Shown here: piece after piece, positions 22,137 to 30,933 of the stretch
Numbering within the stretch: the stretch's first letter is position 1
Layout of the letters: every line of letters begins with the position of its first letter
Source of the DNA: Bacteroidales bacterium
GTDB taxonomy: Bacteria; Bacteroidota; Bacteroidia; Bacteroidales; UBA932
Reading direction: 5' to 3'
NCBI GenBank assembly: GCA_016290835.1
Contig: JAEEVG010000026.1
Span: 1 to 32,919, forward strand
DNA: 32,919 nt
The notes under the pieces: generated by a model
The model's input: the letters and a program-made list of their open reading frames with translations, nothing else
Told to the model about the DNA's origin: nothing
The model's database searches: none
Translations under genes and position numbers: made by a program

Positions 22137-22181
22137 GCCGCCGCTGTGGGTACATTCCCCGCAGTGGCGGCTCTTTTATTT
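22137..22181 (+). terminator. Terminator after hsp20
   Basis: GCCGCCGCTGTGGG (from 22137) pairs with the complementary arm ending GGCGGC at 22171, about 14 bp with two G-U pairs and a short loop. TCTTTTATTT follows. It lies 30 bases after the hsp20 stop and overlaps the 3' end of nhaC on the other strand. Confidence 0.75.
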
Positions 22182-23447
22182 CCGCTCGAAGAGGATGGAG
22201 ACGATGGCGCAGAGGCCCATCAGGAAAGGATAGTAGAGGTGCGGAATGATGGCGGCCGGGGAGATGGCCGCCAGGCCCGAGGCCATCAGCAGCTGGGCGC
22301 CGTACGGGATGAGGCCCTGCACCAGGCAGGAGAAGGTATCCAGGAGGCTGGCGGTCTTTTTCGGCGACACGCCGAAGCGCTCCGCGATGTCGTGCGCGAT
22401 GCCGCCCGTGGTGATGATGGCCACGGTGTTGTTGGCGGTGCAGAGGTTCGCCAGGCTCACGATGCCGGCGATGGCCGCCTCGGCGCCCTTCTTTCCGCGG
22501 ATCCCGCGGGAGAGACCGGAGATGATGAGGTCCAGTCCCCCGCCGGAGCGGATGAGTTCCAGCAGGCCGCCGGCGAGCAGGGTGACGATGATCAGGTCGG
22601 ACATCCCCGAGATGCCCGTGCCCACGGCACCCAGCCAGCCTACCCAGTCGAGGCTGCCGGTCACGAAGCCGAGCACGGTGGCGGCGACGATGCCGGCGGA
22701 CAGCACCAGGGTGACGTTGAGCCCGCACAGGGCGAGCACGATGATGAGCAGATACGGGAGCACGAGATACCATTGCGCGGCGCTGTGGACGGGGGCCTCG
22801 GCCACCTGTCCGCCGCGGATGAAGTAGATGACCGCGACGGCCACGAAGGCCGGGAGCACGATGCGCAGGTTCGCGCGGAACTTGTCGCGCATCTCGCAGC
22901 CGGCCGCCCGGGTGGCGGCGATGGTGGTGTCGGAGATGAAAGAGAGGTTGTCGCCGAAGAAGGAGCCGCCCACGATGATGGCGACCATATACGGCACCGG
23001 GAAGCCGCATTGCTCGGCGATCCCGGCGGCGATCGGCACCAGGGCCACGATCGTGCCCACGCTCGTGCCCATCGCCATCGAGATGAAGCAGGCGGTCACG
23101 AACAGCCCGGCGAGCAGCCAGCGCGCCGGCACCACGGAGAGCATCATCGACACGGTGGCGTCCACGGCGCCGATGCTGCGTGCGATCTCGGCGAAGGCCC
23201 CCGCCAGCAGGAAGATCCAGATCATCAGCAGGACGTTGGGATGCCCTGCTCCGCGGGAGAATGCGGCCAGGCGTTCGGTCAGCGGGCCCCGCGCGACAGC
23301 CACGGCATAGACCCCCGCCACCAGGAACGCGGCGGATACGGGGACTTTGTAGAAGTCGCCCGCCACCAGCGAGGAGACGAGGTAAACGAGCAGGAAAACC
23401 GCCAGAGGGCTGATGGCCAGGAGGCCTCGGGACACACTACCTTTCAC
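22176..23447 (-). CDS. nhaC: Na+/H+ antiporter, NhaC family
   Basis: A 423-aa integral membrane protein with about 10-12 hydrophobic segments. It has the NhaC signature around SMAMGTSVGTIVALVPIAAGIA, GGSFFGDNLSFISDTTIAATRAAGCEMRDKF, and a mirrored second half with LCTANNTVAIITTGGIA. It should exchange sodium for protons and help in pH and sodium control. The start is GTG at 23447, because the only nearby ATG is followed at once by a stop. The promoter lies at 23470-23477. It is divergent from the MBL gene and convergent with hsp20. Confidence 0.92.
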   Translation of the reverse strand: MKGSVSRGLLAISPLAVFLLVYLVSSLVAGDFYKVPVSAAFLVAGVYAVAVARGPLTERLAAFSRGAGHPNVLLMIWIFLLAGAFAEIARSIGAVDATVSMMLSVVPARWLLAGLFVTACFISMAMGTSVGTIVALVPIAAGIAEQCGFPVPYMVAIIVGGSFFGDNLSFISDTTIAATRAAGCEMRDKFRANLRIVLPAFVAVAVIYFIRGGQVAEAPVHSAAQWYLVLPYLLIIVLALCGLNVTLVLSAGIVAATVLGFVTGSLDWVGWLGAVGTGISGMSDLIIVTLLAGGLLELIRSGGGLDLIISGLSRGIRGKKGAEAAIAGIVSLANLCTANNTVAIITTGGIAHDIAERFGVSPKKTASLLDTFSCLVQGLIPYGAQLLMASGLAAISPAAIIPHLYYPFLMGLCAIVSILFERK

Positions 23448-23469
23448 CTTTTTACATTTTTTAGGAATG

Positions 23470-23477
23470 CAAATATA
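23470..23477 (-). promoter_or_regulatory. -7 box for nhaC
   Basis: The minus strand reads TATATTTG, an exact TAnnTTTG match, ending 22 bases before the GTG start. It lies within 20 bases of the candidate box for the divergent MBL gene, so the two promoters are almost superimposed. Confidence 0.6.
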
Positions 23478-23488
23478 AATAAAATCCG

Positions 23489-23496
23489 TATCTTCG
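23489..23496 (+). promoter_or_regulatory. Weaker -7 box for the MBL lipoprotein gene
   Basis: TATCTTCG differs from TAnnTTTG at one base and lies 21 bases before the ATG at 23518. A similar TTCG-ending box precedes the gene at 27080. Confidence 0.4.
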
Positions 23497-23517
23497 TTTC
23501 ATTAACCACCGATTGAT

Positions 23518-24267
23518 ATGAACAAAATGATCTCCATCCTGCTTACGGCTTCGCTGGCCGCCTGTGCCCAAACTCCCGAGTCCCCCTACCCCGTCGTGAA
23601 GTTCAACAAAGACGGCGGCGCCAAGGCGGACGCCGTCGCCGTGTCGATGATCCACCACGGCTCCATCGCCCTTGCCTACAAGAATTTCCAGATCCAGGTC
23701 GATCCCGTCGCCAAGATGGGCGGGAGCGAGGTTGATTATTCGTCTTTCCCGAAGGCGGATCTCATCCTGGTGACCCACGACCACGGCGACCACCTCGATC
23801 CCGGCGCCATCGAGCTGCTGTCCAAGGACGGCACCCGGGTGATCCTCAACACTTCCAGCCAGCAGAAGCTCGGCCGCGGGGAGGTCCTCGCGAACGGAGA
23901 GAGCGTGGAGGTCGGGCCGGTGAAGGTCCTCGCCGTGCCGGCGTATAACAATACCGAAGGGCATCTGCAGTTCCACCCGAAGGGGCAGAACAATGGGTAT
24001 ATCCTGGAATTCAACGGGCTGCGGATCTATGTGTCCGGCGATACGGAGGACATCGAGGAGATGGCCAGTTTCGCGCCCATCGACGTGGCCTTCCTGTCGG
24101 CGAACCAGCCGTACACGATGACCGTGGAGCAGTGTGTGCGTGCCGCCAAGGCGCTCAAGCCGCGCACCCTCGTGCCTTATCATCTTTCGAATACGGACGT
24201 GCAGGCGATCAAAGACGGTCTGGCGGATACCGGGATTGAGGTGCTGCTGTTCGAAGAACTGCGCTAA
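23518..24267 (+). CDS. MBL-fold metallohydrolase, lipoprotein
   Basis: A 249-aa product with lipobox SLAAC (Cys16). The metallo-beta-lactamase fold is shown by the metal motif THDHGDHLD (near 90), a His in NNTEGH, an Asp in YVSGDTEDIEE and the final His in VPYHLSN. The overall pattern, with SMIHHGSIAL near the start, matches the UlaG/YtnP-like MBL group rather than beta-lactamases. The substrate is unknown. Lipid anchoring would place it outside the cytoplasm, which is unusual for UlaG-like enzymes. The nucleosidase gene follows 21 bases later. Confidence 0.88.
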   Translation: MNKMISILLTASLAACAQTPESPYPVVKFNKDGGAKADAVAVSMIHHGSIALAYKNFQIQVDPVAKMGGSEVDYSSFPKADLILVTHDHGDHLDPGAIELLSKDGTRVILNTSSQQKLGRGEVLANGESVEVGPVKVLAVPAYNNTEGHLQFHPKGQNNGYILEFNGLRIYVSGDTEDIEEMASFAPIDVAFLSANQPYTMTVEQCVRAAKALKPRTLVPYHLSNTDVQAIKDGLADTGIEVLLFEELR

Positions 24268-24288
24268 GCGCTCCCCTGTCTTGATGCT

Positions 24289-24912
24289 ATGAAAACAGGT
24301 TTGATCGTTGCGATGGCCTCGGAGTACGAGGCGCTGCGCCGGGCCGGGGTGAGCGGCGTGGTAAAGTCCGGCATCGGCAAGGCGGACGCCGCCCGCGCCA
24401 CCACGGAGATGATCCTGCGGGACCGTCCCGATTGCATTATTAATTCGGGCTGCGCCGGCGCCGTGGCCCCCGGGCTGCGGATGTTCGATATCGTCGTGGG
24501 GGCGCAGACCGCCTACCACGATGTGTGGTGCGGAGACGGGAGCGTCCCGGGGCAGATCCAGGGGCTCCCGCAGCGTTTCGACGCCGATCCCGCGCTGCTG
24601 CGCACCGCACTCTCCCTCCAGGCCGCGCGACCGCTGCACAGCGGGCTCATCTGCACCGGGGATCAGTTCCTCACCACCCCCGAGGACGATGCCCGCGTAC
24701 TGGGGATCTATCCCGACGCGCTGGCCTGCGATATGGAGTCCGCGGCCATCGCCCAGGTGTGCCGGCACTACGGGGTGCCGTTCCTGAGTTTCCGGCTGAT
24801 CAGCGATTCGCACGATTCGCATGCGGAGGCGGAGGCTTCCTACCGGGATTTCTGGGAGCGGATCGCGGATGATTCTTTCTCTTTCCTGAAATTGTTGATC
24901 GACAAGTTATGA
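24289..24912 (+). CDS. mtnN: 5'-methylthioadenosine/S-adenosylhomocysteine nucleosidase-like protein
   Basis: A 207-aa PNP/UDP-phosphorylase-fold protein. AMASEYEAL (Glu12) at the start, INSGCAGAVAPGLRMFDIVVG, CTGDQFL, CDMESAAIAQV and the final LISDSHDS match the MTAN active site (two Glu and one Asp). The enzyme would split MTA, SAH and 5'-deoxyadenosine to adenine and a thioribose. It is slightly shorter than E. coli Pfs (232 aa). The stop TGA overlaps the ATG of the next gene as ATGA, so the two are translationally coupled. Confidence 0.88.
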   Translation: MKTGLIVAMASEYEALRRAGVSGVVKSGIGKADAARATTEMILRDRPDCIINSGCAGAVAPGLRMFDIVVGAQTAYHDVWCGDGSVPGQIQGLPQRFDADPALLRTALSLQAARPLHSGLICTGDQFLTTPEDDARVLGIYPDALACDMESAAIAQVCRHYGVPFLSFRLISDSHDSHAEAEASYRDFWERIADDSFSFLKLLIDKL

Positions 24913-25526
24913 TGGACGACGCGAGTTCTGGCGGGCCTGGGGGCCTTGGGGTGCCGTCCCGGGCCGAACTGGCCGCCGATTTCTTTTTGCAAGGTTATAA
25001 TTGCGGCCAGGCCGTCGTGCTGGCCTTTGCGGATCGCTATGGGCTGTCCCGCGAGGAGGCGGCGCGGATCGCCGGGGCATTCGGCGGCGGGATCGGGCGC
25101 CAGCGCCTGACCTGCGGGGCCGTGCTCGGGATGAGCGTGCTGGCGGGCTTCGAGGAAGGCGCCGTCGATCCGGCCGACAAAGCGGCACAGAAGCGTTGCT
25201 ACGAGCTGGTCCGGGAGCTCTGCGAGGGGTTCAAGGAGCAATATGGCTCGACCGTCTGCGCCGAGATCCTGGGGCTTCCGGGTTATGTGAAGTCGGAAGG
25301 GCCCGCCCAGCACCTGCCGGTCCCCGAGGCCTTCCGCGCCCGTCCCTGCGCCCTCAAAGTCCAGATTGCCGCCGCCCTCTTCGACCGCTGCCTCCGGGAC
25401 AAAACCCGCGGGACGGAGCCAGGTGCGGGTGCCGCCGGGCCGGGAACGGGGACGGGTGCCCAGCGGGTGTTGGGCCCCGGCGCGCACCCCGACGTCCCGC
25501 CCCCTCCCCCCGACCTCACCGCCTGA
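24909..25526 (+). CDS. C_GCAxxG_C_C family redox-type protein with a Pro/Gly-rich tail
   Basis: A 205-aa protein. Residues 15-155 carry the spaced cysteines and glycines of the C_GCAxxG_C_C family: YNCGQAVVLAF, GAFGGGIGRQRLTCGAVLG and GSTVCAEILG. Members are presumed redox or metal proteins of unknown role. From about residue 163 the chain becomes low-complexity (GAGAAGPGTGTGAQ, PPPPPDL) with very GC-rich codons, unlike the family, which usually ends earlier. The tail may be translated former intergenic DNA after loss of an earlier stop. It overlaps the nucleosidase gene by 4 bases. Confidence 0.8.
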   Translation: MMDDASSGGPGGLGVPSRAELAADFFLQGYNCGQAVVLAFADRYGLSREEAARIAGAFGGGIGRQRLTCGAVLGMSVLAGFEEGAVDPADKAAQKRCYELVRELCEGFKEQYGSTVCAEILGLPGYVKSEGPAQHLPVPEAFRARPCALKVQIAAALFDRCLRDKTRGTEPGAGAAGPGTGTGAQRVLGPGAHPDVPPPPPDLTA

Positions 25527-25570
25527 CCGCCCCCCAACCACCACTTTCCACTCCGCTGGGGTGCGCCAGA

Positions 25571-25588
25571 GCCCGATAGAGATCGGGC
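25571..25588. terminator. Short hairpin between convergent genes
   Basis: GCCCGAT (25571-25577) pairs with ATCGGGC (25582-25588) across AGAG. It lies between the C_GCAxxG gene and the convergent ThrE gene. No T-run follows on either strand, so its terminator role is weak. Confidence 0.4.
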
Positions 25589-25620
25589 CGAAGCACCGGC
25601 GGCGAAAGCCCTGGGTTCAG

Positions 25621-25666
25621 CGGCAGAAACCGGGAAGAAGCGGCAGAAACCGGGAGGAAGCGGCAG
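25621..25666. repeat. 20-bp tandem repeat, 2.3 copies
   Basis: CGGCAGAAACCGGGAAGAAG (25621-25640) is followed by the same unit with one change (25641-25660) and six more bases. It lies in the non-coding gap just before the ThrE stop. It is a simple local duplication and too short for a CRISPR or iteron call. Confidence 0.85.
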
Positions 25667-25683
25667 CGGCGAGGGGCCGGGAC

Positions 25684-26985
25684 TCAGTGGACGGAGCGGC
25701 CGAGGTGGGGGCGGCGGCCGGAGAAGATGCGCTGCGGGAGTTCCATCGCGAGGATGATGCCGAGGACGATGGCGACGGCGGCTTTGGCGGCGCCGAAGCC
25801 GGTGCTGAGGGCGAGAGACAGTTGGGCGGAGACGAAGTAGTAGGTGCACCAGAAGATGCCGGCGCCGGGCACGAGCGGGAAGATACCGCAGAGCAGGAAG
25901 ACCTGGGCGGGGCATTTTTGCCGCACGGCAAAGATGCGCGAGAGAATGCAGACCAGCACCGAGGAGAGGATGATGGACACAGCGGGGCCGAAGCCGGCGT
26001 AGCGCACCAGCACGAGATAGAGGCACCAGCCGACGGCGCCGACCAGTCCGGCCGTGGCGTATTGCGCCCGGGGCACGCCGAAGAGGGCGGCGAAGGCAAA
26101 GGTGCCGACGAAGGCCGCCGCGGTCTGGACTGCCAGGCTGAAGGTCTGAGGGCTCACGCTCATCCCCTGCAGAGCAATCATCCCGCCGTTGGCCCAGCCG
26201 TCCACCAAGAAGCTGAACGACACGCCGAGCGCGATGCAGAAGAAGCCCAGCATGGCGTCGGTCAGGCGTGTCAGGCCGGCGATGTAGTCGGAGTTGGCGA
26301 GGTCCCGCACGCCGTTGACGAAGGGCACGCCGGGGATCAACGGCATGATGGAACCGATGATCATATTGCTCAGGCTTTCGCCGAAACCGATCCTGTAGAA
26401 GAAGAGGCACAAGAGCGTGGCGAGCAGCGCGTTGCACACCCCGCCAACAATCTTGGAAAGGAAGCGGGAACTCACCAGGAGAATGAAAGCATAGAGCAGG
26501 GCGCCCACCGTGAAGGCGGCCGCGCAGTCCATCCAGCCGCCGCCGAACACGACGCAGAATCCGGCCGCGCCGAGGGCCGAGGCGAGGACCTGTTCCCAGA
26601 CCGGCTTCGGGGGCGCATTGCGGATGATGCGCAAGCGCTCGCGAGCCTGCTCGAGGGTGCAGAGGTCGAAGTGGATATCGTAGCTGAGGCGGTTGACCGC
26701 CACCACCTTGGAGAGCTGGATGGCGCGCAGGGGGATGAATTCCACGTTGGCATAGGTCTCGGCCTGGGCGCCGGACTTGCGCAGTTTATCCATCGTCCCG
26801 GTGGTGAAAATGCCGTTGCTGAGCACGAAGAAATTGCTCGAATCCACGCCGTAATGCGTGGCGATGCGGGACATGATGTCCTCGACCCGGGAGATCTCCG
26901 CGCCGTTCTCCAAGAGGATGTGGCCCGCCTCGGCGGCCACTTCAAGCACTTCGGACAAGCGTCCGTCCTGTCGTTGTTCTTCCAT
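25684..26985 (-). CDS. Threonine/serine exporter family (ThrE) membrane protein
   Basis: A 433-aa protein. The N-terminal part (about 10-130) is the cytosolic ThrE domain: GHILLENGAEISRVEDIMSRIA and FVLSNGIFTTG. About ten hydrophobic segments follow, including the GSIMPLIPGVPFVNGVRDLANSDYIAG motif of the first membrane block and the VLVCILSRIFAVRQKCPAQVFLLCGIFPLVPGAG second block. Both ThrE halves, split into two proteins in some bacteria, are fused here. It should export threonine, serine or related molecules. ATG 26985 is preferred; a TTG three codons upstream lies inside the -7 box. It ends near tandem repeats. Confidence 0.88.
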   Translation of the reverse strand: MEEQRQDGRLSEVLEVAAEAGHILLENGAEISRVEDIMSRIATHYGVDSSNFFVLSNGIFTTGTMDKLRKSGAQAETYANVEFIPLRAIQLSKVVAVNRLSYDIHFDLCTLEQARERLRIIRNAPPKPVWEQVLASALGAAGFCVVFGGGWMDCAAAFTVGALLYAFILLVSSRFLSKIVGGVCNALLATLLCLFFYRIGFGESLSNMIIGSIMPLIPGVPFVNGVRDLANSDYIAGLTRLTDAMLGFFCIALGVSFSFLVDGWANGGMIALQGMSVSPQTFSLAVQTAAAFVGTFAFAALFGVPRAQYATAGLVGAVGWCLYLVLVRYAGFGPAVSIILSSVLVCILSRIFAVRQKCPAQVFLLCGIFPLVPGAGIFWCTYYFVSAQLSLALSTGFGAAKAAVAIVLGIILAMELPQRIFSGRRPHLGRSVH

Positions 26986-26991
26986 TGTGTG

Positions 26992-26999
26992 CAAAGATA
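26992..26999 (-). promoter_or_regulatory. -7 box for the ThrE-type gene
   Basis: The minus strand reads TATCTTTG, an exact TAnnTTTG match, ending 6 bases before the ATG. The transcript would be leaderless or nearly so. Confidence 0.6.
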
Positions 27000-27009
27000 C
27001 AATAATTGG

Positions 27010-27041
27010 TTTGTTTATCTCGCTTTTTTTTCCTACTTTCG
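27010..27041 (+). promoter_or_regulatory. Candidate promoter for the rhamnogalacturonan unit
   Basis: TTTG at 27010-27013 and TACTTTCG at 27034-27041 are 20 bases apart. The second box departs from TAnnTTTG by one base. It lies 38 bases before the ATG at 27080 and close to the divergent ThrE promoter. Confidence 0.45.
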
Positions 27042-27079
27042 AATGCTAATCACACCCGCAACCAATTCAAACCTCTATT

Positions 27080-29128
27080 ATGAAACCGTTATTCAAATCT
27101 GCACTTCTCACCTTTGCGGCGACGATCTGCCTGGCCTCCCCGCTCCTTGCACAACAGCAGCGCCCGGCCCAGCGCCCCGACCCCGCCGCCCAGGTACAGG
27201 AAGTCATCGACCGTATCTTCAACTACATCGACGGCTGCACCCCCGTGGCCGTGGTGGACGGAGACGGCAAAGTCCTGCGCGACTACAAGAAAATCGACGA
27301 GCGGAGCTCCCTGCAGCGCGGCGATTTCGGCATCAACACCTACGAGTGGGGCGTGACCTACTCCGGCCTGCTGCTCGCCAGCGAGGTCACCGGCGATGCC
27401 AAATACAAGAAGTATGTCTATGACCGGCTCAAACTCCTCGGCGAGATCTATCCCTATGTCAAGGAGTACTACGACGCGACCGGCTACCAGATGCGCCTGG
27501 GCCCGCTGGAGAAGCCCAAGTGGCTGGACGACTGCGGTTCGATGACCGCGGCGATGATCAAGGCCACCCTCGCCGACCCGGCCCAGAGCCGTGCCTTCCG
27601 CGCCCTGCTCGACAACTGGTTCGAGTTCGTGATGTATGAGGAGTACCGCCTCGGCGACGGGATCCTGGCCCGCAACCGGCCGACCACCAATTCCGTGTGG
27701 CTGGACGACATGTACATGGGCATCACCCCGATCGCCTACCGCGGCCGGCTGAGCCAGGCCGAGCGCGGCGACCTCACCCAGAAATACTACAACGAGGCCA
27801 TCAACCAGGTCCTCCTCTTCAAGAAATACCTCTGGGTCCCCGAGAAGAATCTCTACCGCCACGGCTGGATCGAGGGTATGGCAGAGCATCCAGATTACCA
27901 CTGGGCCCGCTGCAACGGCTGGGCCGTCCTGACGATGTGCGACGTACTCGACGTCGTGCCGGAGAGCACCCAGGGCTGGACCGAGGTCCGCGACCTGCTG
28001 GTCAGCCTGCTGCGCGGCATCGCCCAGTACCAGTCCCCCGAGGGCACCTGGCACCAGCTCATCAACAACACCGAATCCTACCTGGAGACCAGCGCCAGCG
28101 CCATGTTCGTGTACGGCTATGCCCACGCGATCAACAAGGGCTGGCTCGACCGCACGGCCTACCAGGACATCGCCCGTTCCGGCTGGGCCGGCGTGGCGAA
28201 GCAGGTCAACGAGAAGGGCCAGGTGGAGAATACCTGCACGGGCACCGGCCTGGGCTGGACCAACACCTTCTACATGAGCCGCCCGGTGAGCGTGTTCGCG
28301 GCCCACGGCTACGGCCCGGTGCTGCTGGCCGCCTGCGAGCTGCTCAAGATGTACAAGACCCCCGCCGCCCCGGCCGCTCCGGGCGCGCAGGGCGCATTCC
28401 CCGGCATGGGCCGGCGTCGCGATGAAAGCAAGCCGATGGTCTTCCTCGCAGGTGATTCGACCTGCAAGAACGGCCAGGGCACCGGCACCCTCGGCCAGTG
28501 GGGCTGGGGCAGCTTTTTCGCCGAATACCTGACCGACGCTGTGAGCGTCGAGAACGACGCCGTGGGCGGCCTGAGCAGCCGCACTTTCTACGAGGGCACC
28601 CAGTGGCCCCTGATCCGGGACAATGTCCGCAAGGGTGACATCGTGATCATCCAGTTCGGCCACAACGACATGGCTCCCCTCGGCACGGGCCGTGCCCGCG
28701 GCACCCTCGAAGGCACCGGCGACAAGCCGCAGAACGTGGTAATGGAGCGCAACGGCGCCCACCAGGATGTCTATTCCTACGGCCACTATGTCCGGATGAT
28801 GGTCCGCCAGGCCAAGATGCGCGGGGCCATTCCCATCGTGGTCTCCCCTACACCGCAGAACAACTGGACCGGCGAGAAGAAGATCCGGCGCTTCACCGAC
28901 ACCTTCAACGCCTGGTGCCGCCAGGTGGCCCAGGAGGAAGGCGTGACCTTCATCGATTTCAACGACATCTGCGCCGCCGAATATGAGAACATGGGCCGCA
29001 CCAAGGCCCAGCGGGACTACTTCGCCGACAGCGTCCACACCCGCGAAGCCGGCGCCCGCCTCTACTGCGAGGTCCTCGCAAAAGCCCTGAAAGACCAGAA
29101 CACAGCCTTAGCCAAATATGTTAAATAG
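27080..29128 (+). CDS. GH105 unsaturated rhamnogalacturonyl hydrolase fused to CE12 acetylesterase
   Basis: A 682-aa secreted protein with a signal peptide (LTFAATICLASPLLAQQQ). Residues about 30-430 are a GH105/GH88 (alpha/alpha)6 barrel (DYKKIDERS, TYEWGVTYSGLL, WLDDMYMGITPIAYRG, HGWIEG, WARCNGWAVLTMCDVL). A Pro/Ala/Gly linker spans about 430-452. Residues about 453-682 are an SGNH/CE12 rhamnogalacturonan acetylesterase: Ser in LAGDSTCKNG (near 457), GLSSRTFYEG, Asn in QFGHNDM (near 530) and the Asp-His pair in FADSVHT (near 650). One polypeptide would deacetylate rhamnogalacturonan I and cleave its unsaturated ends. The next gene overlaps its end by 11 bases. Confidence 0.9.
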   Translation: MKPLFKSALLTFAATICLASPLLAQQQRPAQRPDPAAQVQEVIDRIFNYIDGCTPVAVVDGDGKVLRDYKKIDERSSLQRGDFGINTYEWGVTYSGLLLASEVTGDAKYKKYVYDRLKLLGEIYPYVKEYYDATGYQMRLGPLEKPKWLDDCGSMTAAMIKATLADPAQSRAFRALLDNWFEFVMYEEYRLGDGILARNRPTTNSVWLDDMYMGITPIAYRGRLSQAERGDLTQKYYNEAINQVLLFKKYLWVPEKNLYRHGWIEGMAEHPDYHWARCNGWAVLTMCDVLDVVPESTQGWTEVRDLLVSLLRGIAQYQSPEGTWHQLINNTESYLETSASAMFVYGYAHAINKGWLDRTAYQDIARSGWAGVAKQVNEKGQVENTCTGTGLGWTNTFYMSRPVSVFAAHGYGPVLLAACELLKMYKTPAAPAAPGAQGAFPGMGRRRDESKPMVFLAGDSTCKNGQGTGTLGQWGWGSFFAEYLTDAVSVENDAVGGLSSRTFYEGTQWPLIRDNVRKGDIVIIQFGHNDMAPLGTGRARGTLEGTGDKPQNVVMERNGAHQDVYSYGHYVRMMVRQAKMRGAIPIVVSPTPQNNWTGEKKIRRFTDTFNAWCRQVAQEEGVTFIDFNDICAAEYENMGRTKAQRDYFADSVHTREAGARLYCEVLAKALKDQNTALAKYVK

Positions 29129-30929
29129 AAAACTCTTCGTCAGTATCGCCCTGGCAGCGGTGCTGTCTTTGTGCGCCTCGGCCGATCCCGCCATCAACAA
29201 TATCGCCGGACGCAATGCCCGCTCCCTCGACGGGGTATGGAATGCCATCGTCGACCCCTACGAGAACGGATACTACAACTACCGGATGCAGCCGATGGCA
29301 CCCGGGAGCACCTTCTTCGCGGACCTGCATTTCTATGCCAATCCGACCCGCCTGATCGAGTACGACTTCGACGCCGCCGGCACCCTCAACGTGCCCGGAG
29401 ACTGGAACACCCAGCGCGAGAAGCTGTATTACTATGAGGGCACCGTCTGGTATCGCCGCCTCTTCGATGCGGCCCCGAAGCCGGACACCCGCTATTTCAT
29501 CCATTTCGACGGGGCCAACTACGAGACCATCGCCGGCCTGAACGGCCGCATCCTCGGCAAGCACGTGGGCGGCTTCACGGCCTTTGATTTCGAGATTACG
29601 GACCAGATCCGCGCCGGAGAGAACTCGCTGGTGATCAAGGTGGACAACAAGCGCCACGCCGACGGCGTGCCCACCATCAACACCGACTGGTGGAACTACG
29701 GCGGCATCACCCGCAGCGTGCACCTGGTGGAGGTCCCGCAGACCTTCATCCGCGACTATGTCGTGCGCCTGAGCGCCGACCGCAATTCCATCGAGGGCTG
29801 GATCCAGCTGGACGGCCCGCAGACCGCCCAGACGGTCAAGGTGGAGGTGCCGGAGCTGAAACTGAGCGTCACGGCGCGCACCGGTGGCGACGGGCGGGCG
29901 AGCTTCATCGTTCCCCTGCCCCGCAAGTCCGGTATCCGGCTGTGGTGCCCCGAGGATCCGAAACTCTATGAGGTGGTCGTCTCCTCGGATACCGACCGCG
30001 TGACCGACAAGATCGGTTTCAAGACCGTGACCACGCAGGGCACCAAGATCCTGCTCAACGGCAAGGAGATCTTCCTCAAGGGCATTTCCATCCACGACGA
30101 GCGGCCGGGCGCCGCGGCGGGACGCGCCTTCAGCGCGGAGCACGCGCACACCACCCTCGGCTGGGCCAAGGAGATGGGCTGCAATTTCGTGCGCCTGGCG
30201 CACTATCCCCACAACGAGCAGATGGTCCGCGCGGCGGACGAAATGGGCATGCTGGTGTGGTCCGAGATCCCCGTGTACTGGACCATCGACTGGAACAGCG
30301 CGGAGACCTACGCCAACGCCGAGAATCAGCTCTGCGAGATGATTGCCCGCGACCACAACCGCGCCTGCATCATCATCTGGTCCGTAGCCAACGAGACCCC
30401 ACGCTCCCCGGAGCGCCTCGCCTTCCTGGGCAAACTGATCAACAAGACCCGCGCCCTGGATCCCACGCGGCTCGTGTCCGCGGCGATGGAGAAGGATGAG
30501 ACTTCCCCGGGCCAGCTCACCCTGGTCGACGAGCTGATGAACCTGACCGACCTGCTGAGTTTCAATCAGTATGTGGGCTGGTACGACGGGGCCGTCGAGA
30601 AATGCGACCGCGTCCAGTGGACCTTCCCGGTAGAGAAGCCGGTCATCCTCTCCGAGCTGGGCGGCGGTGCGAAGTACGGCCGCCACGGCAATCCGAACGA
30701 GCGCTTCACCGAGGAGTATCTGGTGCGTCTCTACGAGGCCAACATCCGGATGATGAAGAACATCCCCGGGCTTGCGGGCTGCACCCCGTGGATCTTGAAG
30801 GACTTCCGCTCCCCGCGCCGGGCTCTCGAAGGCATCCAGGATGACTTCAACCGCAAGGGTCTCCTGTCCGAGAAGGGCGAAAAGAAAGACGCATTCTACA
30901 CCCTCCAGAGCTGGTATCAGTCTTTCTGA
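29118..30929 (+). CDS. GH2 family glycoside hydrolase, secreted
   Basis: A 603-aa retaining glycosidase with a signal peptide (SIALAAVLSLCASA). GH2 domains appear in order: sugar-binding jelly roll (SLDGVWNAIVDPYENG, GTVWYRRLFDAAP, DTDWWNYGGITRSV), an Ig-like domain (about 200-290) and a TIM barrel opening with KGISIHDERPGAAAGR. Glu426 in VANETP is the acid/base and Glu513 in LSELGGG the nucleophile. The pattern is close to beta-glucuronidase/beta-galactosidase members of rhamnogalacturonan loci. The start overlaps the GH105-CE12 stop by 11 bases, and the HAD gene follows after 4 bases, so the three are one unit. It is not closely similar to the GH2 at 9573-11450. Confidence 0.9.
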   Translation: MLNRKLFVSIALAAVLSLCASADPAINNIAGRNARSLDGVWNAIVDPYENGYYNYRMQPMAPGSTFFADLHFYANPTRLIEYDFDAAGTLNVPGDWNTQREKLYYYEGTVWYRRLFDAAPKPDTRYFIHFDGANYETIAGLNGRILGKHVGGFTAFDFEITDQIRAGENSLVIKVDNKRHADGVPTINTDWWNYGGITRSVHLVEVPQTFIRDYVVRLSADRNSIEGWIQLDGPQTAQTVKVEVPELKLSVTARTGGDGRASFIVPLPRKSGIRLWCPEDPKLYEVVVSSDTDRVTDKIGFKTVTTQGTKILLNGKEIFLKGISIHDERPGAAAGRAFSAEHAHTTLGWAKEMGCNFVRLAHYPHNEQMVRAADEMGMLVWSEIPVYWTIDWNSAETYANAENQLCEMIARDHNRACIIIWSVANETPRSPERLAFLGKLINKTRALDPTRLVSAAMEKDETSPGQLTLVDELMNLTDLLSFNQYVGWYDGAVEKCDRVQWTFPVEKPVILSELGGGAKYGRHGNPNERFTEEYLVRLYEANIRMMKNIPGLAGCTPWILKDFRSPRRALEGIQDDFNRKGLLSEKGEKKDAFYTLQSWYQSF

Positions 30930-30933
30930 TCGG

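Noticed and set aside
25621-25666. Possible CRISPR or iteron array
   Set aside because: There are only 2.3 copies of a 20-bp unit with no spacers and no cas gene; it is a simple tandem duplication.
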